A stretch of DNA of 64,000 nt from CALSMU01 sp965230225 (GCA_965230225.1 CBDDKM010000003.1:186001-250000); one strand, 5' to 3'. Numbered from the stretch's first letter, positions 42,965 to 51,573 are shown. The notes: generated by a model from the letters alone, not told the origin. Translations and numbers: made by a program.

Positions 42965-44317
42965 ATGAAAAAACTGTTAGCTTTTGTTGTCTTTGCCACA
43001 TTAATTGTATCCTGTAAACCAGAAATTGATTCTCCGAACCTTCGATCTAACTTAGCTGATGTTAGTAAAGTAGTGTATGTGGGAGATAGCTATTTAAGTG
43101 GTTATCAAGATGGAGCCCTTTTTGAAGAGGGGCAGGGAAGATCTGTGGCGGCATTATTGAGCAGAAGTTTTGAAGCACTTGAAGGAACTCCAATTAGTCA
43201 GGCAGTTATCGCATACGATGGTGGTATAGGAATTAATAGTAAGCCCTGGAATGGAGAATTAATCTCAAAAAGTATTCTCCATGATAATGTTCCTGATTGC
43301 ACTGGGGAGCTAGGGTTAAAGCCATTGAAGTCTGAATTTTCTTACAGTGGTTCAGCGTCTTATGTAACCTATTCGGGAGATAAATCTTTGTTAACTGATT
43401 ACTCTATCCCTTTTGCGTCTAGCGGAGATTTGATTTCTACTTCCACAGGCGAAGCCTTTGATGCAGGCGGAAACTTATACTTTCATAGAATGAGAAGTGC
43501 AACAGGCCTTTCTCCACTAAACGAGGTGGTATCTAAGAATGGTAGTTTTGCAGTGATATGGACGGGAATGGAAGATGTTTACAGGTACTGTAGAAAAGGT
43601 GGAGTAGGAGTTACGTTGCCAACGGTTAGCCAATTTGAAGCTAATCTGGACTCCATCTTAAGTTCATTGCCAACCAACAGTCAGCAAGGGGTCATTGCTA
43701 ATATACCAGCAGTAAATAGTTTTCCATACTATACATTAGTGGCGTACAATGGAGCTGATTTAACCCAAAATAAAGCAGATTCATTAAATGATATTTACCA
43801 TTTGGGTGGTGGTTACCCGCATATTAATTTTCATGTGGGAGAAGGAAATGCTTTTGTGATAGAAGATGCCACTTATCCGGGAGGGTTAAGACAAATGCAA
43901 GAAGGAGAGTGCATTACACTTTCCATTCCTATCGATTCTATGAAGTGTCATTTTATGGGGTTACTGGTTAACGCAATTCCAGATGAATATTCTTTAGATA
44001 GTACCGAAATGGCGTTAGTAAATCAAACCATATTTGGATACAATGCAATCATCCAGCAAAAAGCAGAAGAGTATAACATTGCATTGGTAGATATGGAGGA
44101 ATATTTCTCTGGTCTTAATGATGGAATTGTATACAATGGTAGTTTGTACAATAATGAGTTCGTTTCAGGGAACTTCTTTGGGTTGGATGGTTTTCACCCT
44201 ACACAAAAAGCGAATGTGCTAATGGCTAATGAGTTTATTAGGGCTATTAATAGGCATTATGATGCAACTTTCCCGTTAGTGTATTGCCCAGAGTGTGTTA
44301 GTGTGCTGTTCCCGTAG
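42965..44317 (+). CDS. SGNH/GDSL-type hydrolase lipoprotein
   Basis: A 450-residue lipoprotein with lipobox Cys17 (LIVSC). The SGNH fold shows block I VVYVGDSYLSGYQDG (catalytic Ser) near residue 40 and block V LDGFHPTQKANVLMAN (catalytic Asp/His) near the C-terminus. The region between contains an insertion with IWTGMEDVYRYC, which resembles the family's Gly-Asn blocks only loosely. Such envelope esterases cut lipids or acetyl groups; the substrate here is not known. It begins 5 bp after the NifU-like gene, which is a positional link only. Confidence 0.82.
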   Translation: MKKLLAFVVFATLIVSCKPEIDSPNLRSNLADVSKVVYVGDSYLSGYQDGALFEEGQGRSVAALLSRSFEALEGTPISQAVIAYDGGIGINSKPWNGELISKSILHDNVPDCTGELGLKPLKSEFSYSGSASYVTYSGDKSLLTDYSIPFASSGDLISTSTGEAFDAGGNLYFHRMRSATGLSPLNEVVSKNGSFAVIWTGMEDVYRYCRKGGVGVTLPTVSQFEANLDSILSSLPTNSQQGVIANIPAVNSFPYYTLVAYNGADLTQNKADSLNDIYHLGGGYPHINFHVGEGNAFVIEDATYPGGLRQMQEGECITLSIPIDSMKCHFMGLLVNAIPDEYSLDSTEMALVNQTIFGYNAIIQQKAEEYNIALVDMEEYFSGLNDGIVYNGSLYNNEFVSGNFFGLDGFHPTQKANVLMANEFIRAINRHYDATFPLVYCPECVSVLFP

Positions 44318-44355
44318 TCATAAAACAAATTTCATTTTATTTCGTTTACCCCAAC

Positions 44356-44955
44356 GTGAGAGCAATTGTCCTTATATATTGTTTAATTTCTATAATGTCT
44401 TTTGGGCAGGAGAAACCGCACCCCATTGTTAATTTTCTCAATGCAGAAATTATATCTGATGAGGTAATCATTAATTGGGAAATACAAGGAGGTAGCACTT
44501 GTAATGGTATAGATGTATTACACTCTACGGATAGTTTATTGAATTACTCCTCCATCGAAAGTCTTAGCGGTGTTTGTGGAGATCCTGTTAATCCATATAG
44601 GTATACTGTTACCCATGAAGCTCCTGTTTCTAATAGCTGGAATTACTACAAACTAGTTATTGGTACACAAGGGGAATCTACGCCGGTTAAAGCTTTCTTT
44701 GTGTCGTTGGGGGCGGATGGTTATATCTTATTTCCTAATCCGGTTAAAGAAGAGGGTAAGCTGTACTTTAATAACTACAACAATCAGATTTACACATTCT
44801 CTGTGTACAATCTTTCAGGAAAACAACTAAACCAAAAGGAGGTTGCAGGAAGTGAAATCTCTTTAGCTAATCTAAAGTTGAATCCCGGTTTTTACCTGTT
44901 TAAATTAATCGGTGAAAACGGTAACGAAGTATCCGGAAGGTTTACCGTTAATTAA
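44356..44955 (+). CDS. Short secreted protein with T9SS sorting domain
   Basis: A 199-residue exported protein starting at GTG (44356), with a signal peptide that ends near MSFGQ. The middle is a fibronectin/Ig-like domain (about 25-115, with VIINWEIQGG and NYYKLVIGT). The last about 75 residues are a type A sorting domain: YILFPNPVKEEGKLYF, SVYNLSGKQLN, LNPGFYLFKL. It lies 38 bp after the SGNH lipoprotein gene. Its last 8 bp overlap the end of the convergent gene. Confidence 0.8.
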   Translation: MRAIVLIYCLISIMSFGQEKPHPIVNFLNAEIISDEVIINWEIQGGSTCNGIDVLHSTDSLLNYSSIESLSGVCGDPVNPYRYTVTHEAPVSNSWNYYKLVIGTQGESTPVKAFFVSLGADGYILFPNPVKEEGKLYFNNYNNQIYTFSVYNLSGKQLNQKEVAGSEISLANLKLNPGFYLFKLIGENGNEVSGRFTVN

Positions 44956-45574
44956 ACTCGTGGAGTTTAGAATTTAATTTTTCTACAATTACTGATTTTT
45001 TCAGTTTTACAATAGGTACAATTCCTCTAAGTTTTGAATAATAAGGAAAAGGTTGTTTCAATTGTACAAATTGATCCGTCATGATATACAAAGCAGCAAA
45101 TCCCAGGCTGGATGATATTTCTGATGAGTTTTGTGTTTGTTTAGTATTGTCCACATTACCAAATTCTGCCGTGTAGAAGGTAGTGATTTTTGGTGTATCG
45201 ATCTTTTCTAAACTGTCACCCAAAAATGTAACTTGCTCAAGCTGTTTCTTTTTTACCAATTTAGTATCAGAGCTATAGAAAAAGTATACCTTACAAAAAT
45301 TGAAATTCTCCTTAAAAGCAGCAATAATTTCCTTATTCTCCTGGTGTTGATTGAACTCAATGTTTGCAGCTTCGATTGTGTTACCGCGCTCTTTTAGTGC
45401 CTTTATCTTGTTTTCTTGAGTTTTTAAACGAACCAATAGTGCTCCCTTTTTCATTTCCTGATGATGGATAAGGGCATCTTCGTAAGCTTCCGCTTTTTCT
45501 CTTTTTTGTCCAAAAGAATTGGAGTGAGATAGCATCAGAATGAATATGGCGAAGAGTAGAGTAAGGTTTTTCAT
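44948..45574 (-). CDS. Secreted protein of unknown function, 208 aa
   Basis: A 208-residue exported protein. The ATG at 45574 gives the signal peptide (ends NSFGQK) and is preferred over one six codons upstream. After a helical Lys/Glu-rich N-terminal part (about 25-85, coiled-coil-like), the rest is a mixed domain with VYFFYSSDTKLV, ITTFYTAEFGNVD and FAALYIMTDQF. It has no cysteine pair or recognised motif beyond this. I have not identified a family. Its 3' end overlaps the convergent T9SS substrate gene by 8 bp. Confidence 0.65.
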   Translation of the reverse strand: MKNLTLLFAIFILMLSHSNSFGQKREKAEAYEDALIHHQEMKKGALLVRLKTQENKIKALKERGNTIEAANIEFNQHQENKEIIAAFKENFNFCKVYFFYSSDTKLVKKKQLEQVTFLGDSLEKIDTPKITTFYTAEFGNVDNTKQTQNSSEISSSLGFAALYIMTDQFVQLKQPFPYYSKLRGIVPIVKLKKSVIVEKLNSKLHEFN

Positions 45575-45620
45575 GTTGGTTGTTTTTCGCAATTTACAAT
45601 TTTGAGGTTAATGGAAATAA

Positions 45621-45660
45621 AAAAACCGCCTAAGTGCATATGATGCGCTTAAGCGGTTTG
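45621..45660. terminator. Hairpin terminator
   Basis: Stem AAACCGC / GCGGTTT extended inward by TAAG / CTTA and GC / GC around mismatches, with loop ATATGAT. The A-run before it reads as a T-run on the minus strand. It ends the minus-strand T9SS esterase gene whose stop is 26 bp away. Confidence 0.8.
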
Positions 45661-45685
45661 TACTATTTATGAAGCGGATTTTGTT

Positions 45686-46942
45686 CTACTCAAACAAAAT
45701 CTTTGCTGTGGTGGTGCCTGTGTTGCTTTTAATTTCTGCCACATACATGCCCTTAGGGATGTCTCTTGAGTTAATTCTGTGAATTAGTCCCAGAGACCCT
45801 TTTTGAGAGTATATAAGTTCTCCAAGTACATTAACTAAGCGTACCTCTTCAATAGAACCATTTTCAATTTCAAATGAGATGATGTCTTTAGCAGGGTTAG
45901 GGTAAACCGATAGACCAATTATATTTTCTTCGTCAATACTTACAATAGATCCTGTATAGCTACAATCTAATGGGTCGCCACATACTAAATGAACAAGGAA
46001 GTTTCTCATTACACTTTCTGTGGTATCTGTATATGCTGCATTTCCAACATGTGGAGTGTGTCCTTGCCCTGGGTGAGTGTATAAACAATTGGTAATTCCA
46101 ACATTGTTTGCTCTGGTTTCCATGGAGGCGCTTCCATCTACTCTCATAATTTGTACCTGACCTAATAACCAAATAATATCCGAATCGTATGGAACAGTTT
46201 GGTCGGCATCACCATGGAAGCTTAATAAAGGCATGCTTCCTGGAGTCATCCAGCTGGTGTCTCGAATTGCTCCGGCAATATTAATAACACCTAAAATTCC
46301 TGTTGAGGTGTAATTTGGGTTACCGCTATTTCCTTCAACTCCTCCACCAAGTCCGGCTTGGGTCGTGTCGATGTAGCTAGGCATTTCGTTAATGTCGTCC
46401 AGGTAGGCTGTATGAACAACAGCAATTGCTCCTGCTGAAACTCCTCCAATTACAATTTTTGAAGTGTCAATTCCGTAAGTGTTTCCGTTCTCAGAGTAGT
46501 CCATTTTAAAATATCTAATGGCAGCTCTAATGTCGTGTACAACACGAACTACTGTTTCTGTTGCGTCTACAGAATCCGGTCCCGGTATAGGAAATCCGTT
46601 GAATCCAACTCTATAATCGATGGATGCGGTAACATATCCCATTTTAGCGAAACTTTCACAAAGTGGTAGTACATCAGCTCCAGTTTTACTTCCTCCGATA
46701 AAGTTTCCTCCGTGCACCATTATTAATAGTGGTCGGTTGGTTTCTGTATCACCAGTTGGTTCGTGTACGTCTAATTTTAAGCTTTCGGTGTTTCCCTGAA
46801 GATTAACGTTAGAACCATATACAATATCTGATGTGGTGGTTACGTCTAAAAAGACTTGTTTACGGTAGCGATCACCCGTGCATTGCGCCTGAGTGTAAAG
46901 TCCGATAATTAATAATGCTAGTAGTGTAAAAGTTTTTTTCAT
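45686..46942 (-). CDS. Secreted alpha/beta hydrolase with T9SS sorting domain
   Basis: A 418-residue exported esterase-like protein with a signal peptide (ends LYTQAQ). The hydrolase part (about 40-320) carries the oxyanion-hole HGGNFIGGSK, the nucleophile elbow IGGVSAGAIAVV, a candidate acid in FHGDADQTVPY and a His in HPGQGHTPH, a pattern seen in BD-FAE/carboxylesterase-like enzymes. The C-terminal about 75 residues form a type A sorting domain (LSVYPNPAKDIISFE, VRLVNVLGELIYS, IPKGMYVAEIK). It should act on the surface or outside the cell, on an ester that cannot be named. Confidence 0.87.
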   Translation of the reverse strand: MKKTFTLLALLIIGLYTQAQCTGDRYRKQVFLDVTTTSDIVYGSNVNLQGNTESLKLDVHEPTGDTETNRPLLIMVHGGNFIGGSKTGADVLPLCESFAKMGYVTASIDYRVGFNGFPIPGPDSVDATETVVRVVHDIRAAIRYFKMDYSENGNTYGIDTSKIVIGGVSAGAIAVVHTAYLDDINEMPSYIDTTQAGLGGGVEGNSGNPNYTSTGILGVINIAGAIRDTSWMTPGSMPLLSFHGDADQTVPYDSDIIWLLGQVQIMRVDGSASMETRANNVGITNCLYTHPGQGHTPHVGNAAYTDTTESVMRNFLVHLVCGDPLDCSYTGSIVSIDEENIIGLSVYPNPAKDIISFEIENGSIEEVRLVNVLGELIYSQKGSLGLIHRINSRDIPKGMYVAEIKSNTGTTTAKILFE

Positions 46943-47050
46943 GTGTTCTCAAATTAACCTGAACTAAAGTACACAAAAAAGTTGAATCCAATGCATGCAT
47001 TTGTTTAGAGGCTAATATTGAGGATAACTGGCTAACCAGTTTATTATGAT

Positions 47051-47845
47051 TTAGTTATGCTCTTTTAGCATTTCGTTGTGGAATGCTCTGAACGCCAGAG
47101 AGGCCAGTATCCCTCCTGTAATTGGGCCTATTACGTATACATATAAAAAGCTCAAAGAAGGAGAGGGGAAAGCAGCATCGCCCCATCCTGCCAGGTAGGA
47201 GAATAGTCTTGGTGCGAAATCCCTTGCAGGGTTAAACCCTCCCTGAGAAATTGGTGCAAGAAGGCAGATTAAACCACCAACAGTTAAGCCAATTAATAAA
47301 GGAGTGTATTGAGATTCGTTCTTTGGGTGAATTAGCCACAGAATCATGTAGACCAGTATAAATGTTCCTATGGATTCTGCTGCAAATGCTTGCCATGGCT
47401 GAACTGTTCCTAATTTGTCTGCAAATCCTGGGTTTGGAAAAAACTCGCCAAACATAGAGGCAGTTATCACCGAATCTTCTGTTCCGCGAACTATTTGGTG
47501 TACTTCTTCAAAATGAGCAATGCTTGGCCCGAAAACCATGTAAAGTATACCGGCAGAAGTGAAAGCCCCGATAAACTGTCCAAGTAGGTGATGAGGGAGT
47601 TGTTTCCATTTCATTTTTCCTGCTATTATCATGGCAAAAGATACAGCAGGGTTGAGGTGTGCATCAGAATATCTTCTGGAAGAATATATGGCAAGTGTTA
47701 CTCCAATAACCCAAACAAAAGCAACCTGAAACAATCCACTAAAACTGTCAAATAAAATAGCAGATGCTACTGATCCACATCCAAAAAATACGATGATGAA
47801 TGTTCCTATAAATTCACCAATAAACTCTCTTTGAGTGGTACTCAT
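47051..47845 (-). CDS. Aquaglyceroporin (MIP family), arsenic-linked
   Basis: A 264-residue channel. The ATG at 47845 overlaps the arsC stop (ATGA) and begins MSTTQREFIGEFIGTF. Six transmembrane helices and the two NPA half-helices are visible: HLNPAVSFAM and GGFNPARDFAPRLF. The Asp after the second NPAR marks the glycerol-facilitator branch. In ars operons such channels (AqpS type) let arsenite leave the cell by its gradient in place of an ArsB or Acr3 pump. No pump gene is present in this operon, which agrees. Confidence 0.92.
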   Translation of the reverse strand: MSTTQREFIGEFIGTFIIVFFGCGSVASAILFDSFSGLFQVAFVWVIGVTLAIYSSRRYSDAHLNPAVSFAMIIAGKMKWKQLPHHLLGQFIGAFTSAGILYMVFGPSIAHFEEVHQIVRGTEDSVITASMFGEFFPNPGFADKLGTVQPWQAFAAESIGTFILVYMILWLIHPKNESQYTPLLIGLTVGGLICLLAPISQGGFNPARDFAPRLFSYLAGWGDAAFPSPSLSFLYVYVIGPITGGILASLAFRAFHNEMLKEHN

Positions 47846-48267
47846 TTTACCAAGTTTGTAATGTAAGTTTCGCAAAAACGATCAATTTCATCTCTGGTGG
47901 ACCTGAAAGAAGACAGGATTTCATCCTCGGACCCGGTAGCTTTTGCCGGGTCCGAAAATGAATGATGAGTTTGAATCACTTGTTCCGGAAATACCGGGCA
48001 TGATTCTTTAGCATGATCGCATACTGTGAATAAATGTGTTATGCCAGTCCCCAGGTACTGGTCTACCAGATCAGAGGTGTGGTGCGAAATATCAATTCCA
48101 GCTTCTCCCATTACCAATACGGCTCTTGGGTTAAGTCCATGTGTTTCCACTCCTGCGCTTACAACACTGGCATCAATACTATTTTTGTTGATGTAATGTC
48201 TTAAGAAGCCTTCGGCCATTTGACTTCTGCAGCTGTTTCCGGTGCACAATACAAGTATTTTGATCAT
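47842..48267 (-). CDS. arsC: Arsenate reductase, low-Mr phosphatase (thioredoxin-coupled) type
   Basis: A 141-residue cytoplasmic arsenate reductase. The phosphate-loop CX5R is CTGNSCR (C8 to R14) at the N-terminus, and the redox pair is in FTVCDHAKESCPVFP, matching the Cys10/Cys82/Cys89 arrangement of the S. aureus pI258 enzyme. It reduces arsenate to arsenite using thioredoxin. Overlaps the aquaporin gene by ATGA, so reduction and exit are coupled; arsM lies 16 bp upstream. A tyrosine phosphatase role is less likely because of the triple Cys. Confidence 0.95.
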   Translation of the reverse strand: MIKILVLCTGNSCRSQMAEGFLRHYINKNSIDASVVSAGVETHGLNPRAVLVMGEAGIDISHHTSDLVDQYLGTGITHLFTVCDHAKESCPVFPEQVIQTHHSFSDPAKATGSEDEILSSFRSTRDEIDRFCETYITNLVK

Positions 48268-48283
48268 GATTTAAAGTTTAATG

Positions 48284-49114
48284 TTAACAATTACAGCTTG
48301 GTCCGCATTCTGGCTTTTGACCATATACTGTTATGCTAAAAATTCCAAAGGTTCCTTCTTTATAAGATTTGATTTCTGTTTCAGATAAATATTGTTTTAA
48401 GATTTCATCTGGTAAAACAGTAATTTTCTCTTTTTGCACAGATATGTTTTCGAATCCTGCTTCCTTAATAATGTTGAGGTATTCATCTTTTTGAATTGCA
48501 CCTGAAACACATCCAGCATACATCTCTGCATCGTTTTTTAGATTTTCTGGAAGTTCTCCTTTTAATACAACATCCGAAACAGAGAAATGTCCTCCCCATT
48601 TAAGAACTCGGAATGTCTCACTAAAGGCTTTCTTTTTGTCTGGAACCAGATTTAAAACGCAGTTACTTACAACAACATCAATGGAATTTCCTCCAATTGG
48701 AAGTTTTTCAATGTCTCCCTTTCTGAATTCTACATTGTTAAAGCCTAATTTGTCAGCATTTTCTCTGGATTTTTCGATCATTACTTCTGTAAAATCTACT
48801 CCAATTACTTTGCCTGAAGTTCCTGTTAATTCCCTTGCTACAAAGCAATCGTTTCCGGCACCTGACCCAAGGTCTAGCACGGTGTCTCCTTCTTTAATTT
48901 GAGCAAATTCTGTTGGAATTCCACATCCTAATCCAAGGTCGGCGTCGGCATTATATCCTTTTAACTTGCTGTAGTCTTCTGCAAACACAGCGTGATCTAC
49001 AGTGCAACAACCTCCTACACCACAACAAGAAGCTTCGTTTTCTTCTTTGGATTGGTTGGCAACAGAGGTGTAAGTTTCTTTTACAGCCTCTTTTATTTCT
49101 TCTGAAGTTTTCAT
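48284..49114 (-). CDS. arsM: Arsenite S-adenosylmethionine methyltransferase
   Basis: A 276-residue cytoplasmic methyltransferase that turns arsenite into methylated arsenicals with SAM. The SAM motif is VLDLGSGAGNDCFVAREL. The arsenic-binding cysteines are in SCCGVGGCC (N-terminal), VSNCVLNLVPDKKK and YAGCVSGAIQ, the three positions needed by the family. The C-terminus ends CGPSCNC, another Cys cluster. It starts 26 bp after the arsR stop. It would compete with the aquaporin for the arsenite made by ArsC, and draws on the SAM supply controlled at metK. Confidence 0.95.
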   Translation of the reverse strand: MKTSEEIKEAVKETYTSVANQSKEENEASCCGVGGCCTVDHAVFAEDYSKLKGYNADADLGLGCGIPTEFAQIKEGDTVLDLGSGAGNDCFVARELTGTSGKVIGVDFTEVMIEKSRENADKLGFNNVEFRKGDIEKLPIGGNSIDVVVSNCVLNLVPDKKKAFSETFRVLKWGGHFSVSDVVLKGELPENLKNDAEMYAGCVSGAIQKDEYLNIIKEAGFENISVQKEKITVLPDEILKQYLSETEIKSYKEGTFGIFSITVYGQKPECGPSCNC

Positions 49115-49140
49115 AATTCAGTATTATTATGTCTCTCGAA

Positions 49141-49470
49141 TTAACAACAGGATGTGTTTTCCTGGTATTTGTTGAGAAACGAATTCAATAAATTCTTTAA
49201 TAGCGTCCATTGTTTAGGGTTAATACAGTAACAAACTTTTCTTCCTTCAATGTCACCCTTAATAATTCCTGCTTTTTTGAGCTCTTTTAAATGTTGTGAT
49301 ACTGTTGCTTGCGCAAGTCCAATTTCGTCAACGATATCACCACATATACAGGAATTAGCCTTAATTAGGTATTCTAGAATTGCTATTCTGGCTGGATGAG
49401 CCATGGCTTTTAGCAAATTGGCTATTTCAATTTGCTCCGGTTGAAAAATATCAGTTTTTGTAGTTCCCAT
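49141..49470 (-). CDS. arsR: ArsR/SmtB-family arsenic-responsive repressor
   Basis: A 109-residue winged-helix repressor, cytoplasmic. The start at 49470 is preferred to the in-frame ATG at 49515 since that one lies within the operator region. The DNA-binding helix has QATVSQHLKELKKAG and the wing IEGRKVCYCI. Candidate arsenite thiols are NSCICGDIV, similar to the ELCVCDL motif, plus CYC and a C-terminal CC. It should release DNA upon arsenite binding. It heads the operon arsR-arsM-arsC-aquaporin and overlies two palindromic operators upstream. Confidence 0.93.
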   Translation of the reverse strand: MGTTKTDIFQPEQIEIANLLKAMAHPARIAILEYLIKANSCICGDIVDEIGLAQATVSQHLKELKKAGIIKGDIEGRKVCYCINPKQWTLLKNLLNSFLNKYQENTSCC

Positions 49471-49478
49471 AATTTTAC

Positions 49479-49494
49479 ATCGCAATATTACGAT
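49479..49494. promoter_or_regulatory. ArsR operator, downstream copy
   Basis: ATCGCAATATTACGAT is a 16-bp inverted repeat with one mismatch, centred 16 bp upstream of the arsR ATG. It is the near-identical second copy of the palindrome at 49509-49524, exactly 30 bp (about three helical turns) away. Confidence 0.8.
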
Positions 49495-49508
49495 AAATAA
49501 TTTAAAGT

Positions 49509-49524
49509 ATCGCAATATTGCGAT
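49509..49524. promoter_or_regulatory. ArsR operator, upstream copy
   Basis: ATCGCAATATTGCGAT is a perfect 16-bp palindrome upstream of arsR, of the length and dyad form bound by ArsR/SmtB dimers. The 14 bp between the two copies contain a TACTTTA stretch on the minus strand that could be part of the -7 element, so binding would cover the promoter. Confidence 0.85.
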
Positions 49525-49580
49525 GAATTAATTTTTAAATCGTTTGATTTAATGATCTAAAGTAACCAGAAATTCTAGTG

Positions 49581-50447
49581 CTATAGGAGTATTTCCCTGG
49601 TGTTGTTTTTTATTTTAACAGCCAAATCATCCGTTGGGAGGTCGTTTGCGTCTTTACCGAAGGGATCTTCTATTTCTTCGGCTAGTATTTCCATGCTTAC
49701 TAATACGTAGAAGACAAATACGGAAATGAAACAAGTGTAATATCCAAAGGTAGCTACAAATCCCAGAGGTAGGGTGGTGACATAAATGACGATGAATTTC
49801 TTTAAGAATAAACTGTAAGAATAGGGGATTGGGGTGTTGGCTATTCGTTCGCAGGCTCCAATGATATCTGAGAAGGTCTTTAGGTTGATGTCCAAAGAAA
49901 GATAATCTTCCTGCGAAATGATACCGTCCTTTTTTAACTGGTCCAGTCTTTTATAGATGGCCAATATGATGTAGTTGGGTTGGTGTTCAAATTGTTCAAT
50001 TTCTTTCTTCTCCTCTTCTGTTAAATCCAGTTCAGAAATAATGACTTTTCCTCTTAAGTGTTCCTTCATAGAGAAGGCATAGTTGGCAATCATGCGTTGA
50101 AAGAATGCTCTGTCTTCCTTGTTGGTGATCATTGAGCTAATTTTGATGCTGAGGTTTCGGGAATTATTAACGAGTTCTCCCCATTTTTTCCTTCCTTCCC
50201 ACCATCTGTCGTAGGCTGTATTTGTTCTAAAAACTAATAGTAATGAAAGGACGAAACCAACCAGAGAGTATACTTGAATGGTGTTTTTGAACATGTCCAG
50301 ATGTCCAAGGAAGTTAATCTCAACATATGTTAGTCCTACAGTTACAAGAGCAATTAGAATTAGCTCTTTCCAAAGAATGATAATGGTATCGCTTTTGTGT
50401 AAAGCAACAATGTGTCTGAACCAAAGTTTGGGATTGTATCTGATCAT
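49581..50447 (-). CDS. Bestrophin-family channel protein
   Basis: A 288-residue membrane protein of the bestrophin (UPF0187) family. The N-terminal MIRYNPKLWFRHIVALHKSD, the FRTNTAYDRWWEGRKKWGELVNNSRNL motif, IPYSYSLFLKKF and the C-terminal EIEDPFGKDANDLPTD are all diagnostic. Bacterial homologues form pentameric cation or anion channels in the inner membrane. About four transmembrane segments. Divergent from the histidine kinase gene with a consensus promoter between. It has no tie to the ars operon, which ends with its own promoter region. Confidence 0.94.
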   Translation of the reverse strand: MIRYNPKLWFRHIVALHKSDTIIILWKELILIALVTVGLTYVEINFLGHLDMFKNTIQVYSLVGFVLSLLLVFRTNTAYDRWWEGRKKWGELVNNSRNLSIKISSMITNKEDRAFFQRMIANYAFSMKEHLRGKVIISELDLTEEEKKEIEQFEHQPNYIILAIYKRLDQLKKDGIISQEDYLSLDINLKTFSDIIGACERIANTPIPYSYSLFLKKFIVIYVTTLPLGFVATFGYYTCFISVFVFYVLVSMEILAEEIEDPFGKDANDLPTDDLAVKIKNNTREILL

Positions 50448-50460
50448 TAATAATTAGTAA

Positions 50461-50491
50461 TAAAGTTAATTTAACTTTCAAGTTGCGCAAA
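50461..50491 (-). promoter_or_regulatory. Bacteroidetes-type promoter for the bestrophin gene
   Basis: On the minus strand a TTTG (50491-50488) and TAACTTTA (50468-50461) are separated by 19 nt, matching the -33/-7 pattern with one mismatch at the last base of the -7 box. The ATG follows 13 nt later. Confidence 0.6.
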
Positions 50492-50526
50492 AATAATAAA
50501 TTTACAAGGTATAAACCTTAGAAGTA

Positions 50527-51573
50527 TTGAGAACTAGAACACCAAAACAGTTTGCTTTATTAATGGCGGCCTTTGTTGCCATTGTTGCGTTGTTGGGTGC
50601 TGTGTTGTTTAGTTGGTTAAGTGGTGCAGGTGTGGCTTTCTATTACTACTTGCTGTTTGTGGGTATAGTTTATGGGGTTAGCTATTTAGTTATTTATAGC
50701 TTATTGGAAAAACTAATTACCAATAAGATTCGATTACTCTTCAGGACTATTCATAATCATAAAATAAATAAAGGAGATTTTCCGGTTAATATGAATGAAG
50801 ATGTTTTGGAGCAGACTGAGTTAGAGGTAATGCGTTGGGTGGATGGAAATACGGATGAGATTAAAAAGTTAAAAGAACAAGAGAAATTTAGACGTGAGTT
50901 TTTAGGGAACCTCGCTCATGAATTAAAGACGCCTATATTCAGTATTCAAGGGTATATCTTAACACTTCTTGAGGGAGGGTTGGAGGACGAAACCATTAAC
51001 CGGGTTTTTTTGGAAAGGGCTTCAAAAGGGGTGGACAGAATGACTCGTATCGTGGAGGATCTGGATGTAATCACTAAAATTGAATCGGAAAGGCTGAAGT
51101 TGGAAATTGAAAAAGTAAACATCATTGAACTTGCAAAGGAGATTATCGAAAGTTTAGAGATTAAAGCCAATCAAAAAAATGTTCGGTTAGGGTTTGATCT
51201 TAAAAGATCTTTTCCTGATGAGATAAAAGTGATGTGCGACAAGAATAAAATTGGTCAGGTGTTAGTGAATCTGATTAACAATTCCATTAATTATGGAAAA
51301 GACGGAGGTGCTACTGAGGTTCGATTTTTTGATTTGGAAGACAATATATTAATAGAGGTGTCGGATGATGGGATAGGGATATCAGAAGAGCACTTGCCTA
51401 GATTGTTTGAGCGATTCTACAGGGTAGACCGAAGTCGCTCCAGAGATGAAGGAGGTACAGGACTGGGGTTAGCGATTGTTAAGCATATTGTTGAAGCTCA
51501 TGGGCAAACCATTAACGTAAGAAGTACTCCAAATCAAGGTTCTACCTTTTCATTTACCTTAAGGAAGGTATAG
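50527..51573 (+). CDS. Sensor histidine kinase, orphan
   Basis: A 348-residue inner-membrane kinase. Two transmembrane helices (about 11-32 and 36-60) flank almost no periplasmic loop, so sensing is probably in the membrane or the cytoplasm. The dimerisation/phospho-acceptor site is NLAHELKTPIFSIQGY with H131. The ATPase domain has the N box LINNSINYGKDG, the G1 box DDGIGI, FERFYRVDRSRSRDEGGTGLGLAI. It resembles the PhoR/ResE group. No response regulator gene is adjacent. It starts with TTG at 50527; an ATG at residue 13 would cut into the first helix. Confidence 0.9.
   Translation: MRTRTPKQFALLMAAFVAIVALLGAVLFSWLSGAGVAFYYYLLFVGIVYGVSYLVIYSLLEKLITNKIRLLFRTIHNHKINKGDFPVNMNEDVLEQTELEVMRWVDGNTDEIKKLKEQEKFRREFLGNLAHELKTPIFSIQGYILTLLEGGLEDETINRVFLERASKGVDRMTRIVEDLDVITKIESERLKLEIEKVNIIELAKEIIESLEIKANQKNVRLGFDLKRSFPDEIKVMCDKNKIGQVLVNLINNSINYGKDGGATEVRFFDLEDNILIEVSDDGIGISEEHLPRLFERFYRVDRSRSRDEGGTGLGLAIVKHIVEAHGQTINVRSTPNQGSTFSFTLRKV

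Noticed and set aside
47024..47043. Hairpin AACTGG-CTAA-CCAGTT after the aquaporin gene as a terminator
   Set aside because: Stem is short and no T-run follows on the minus strand.
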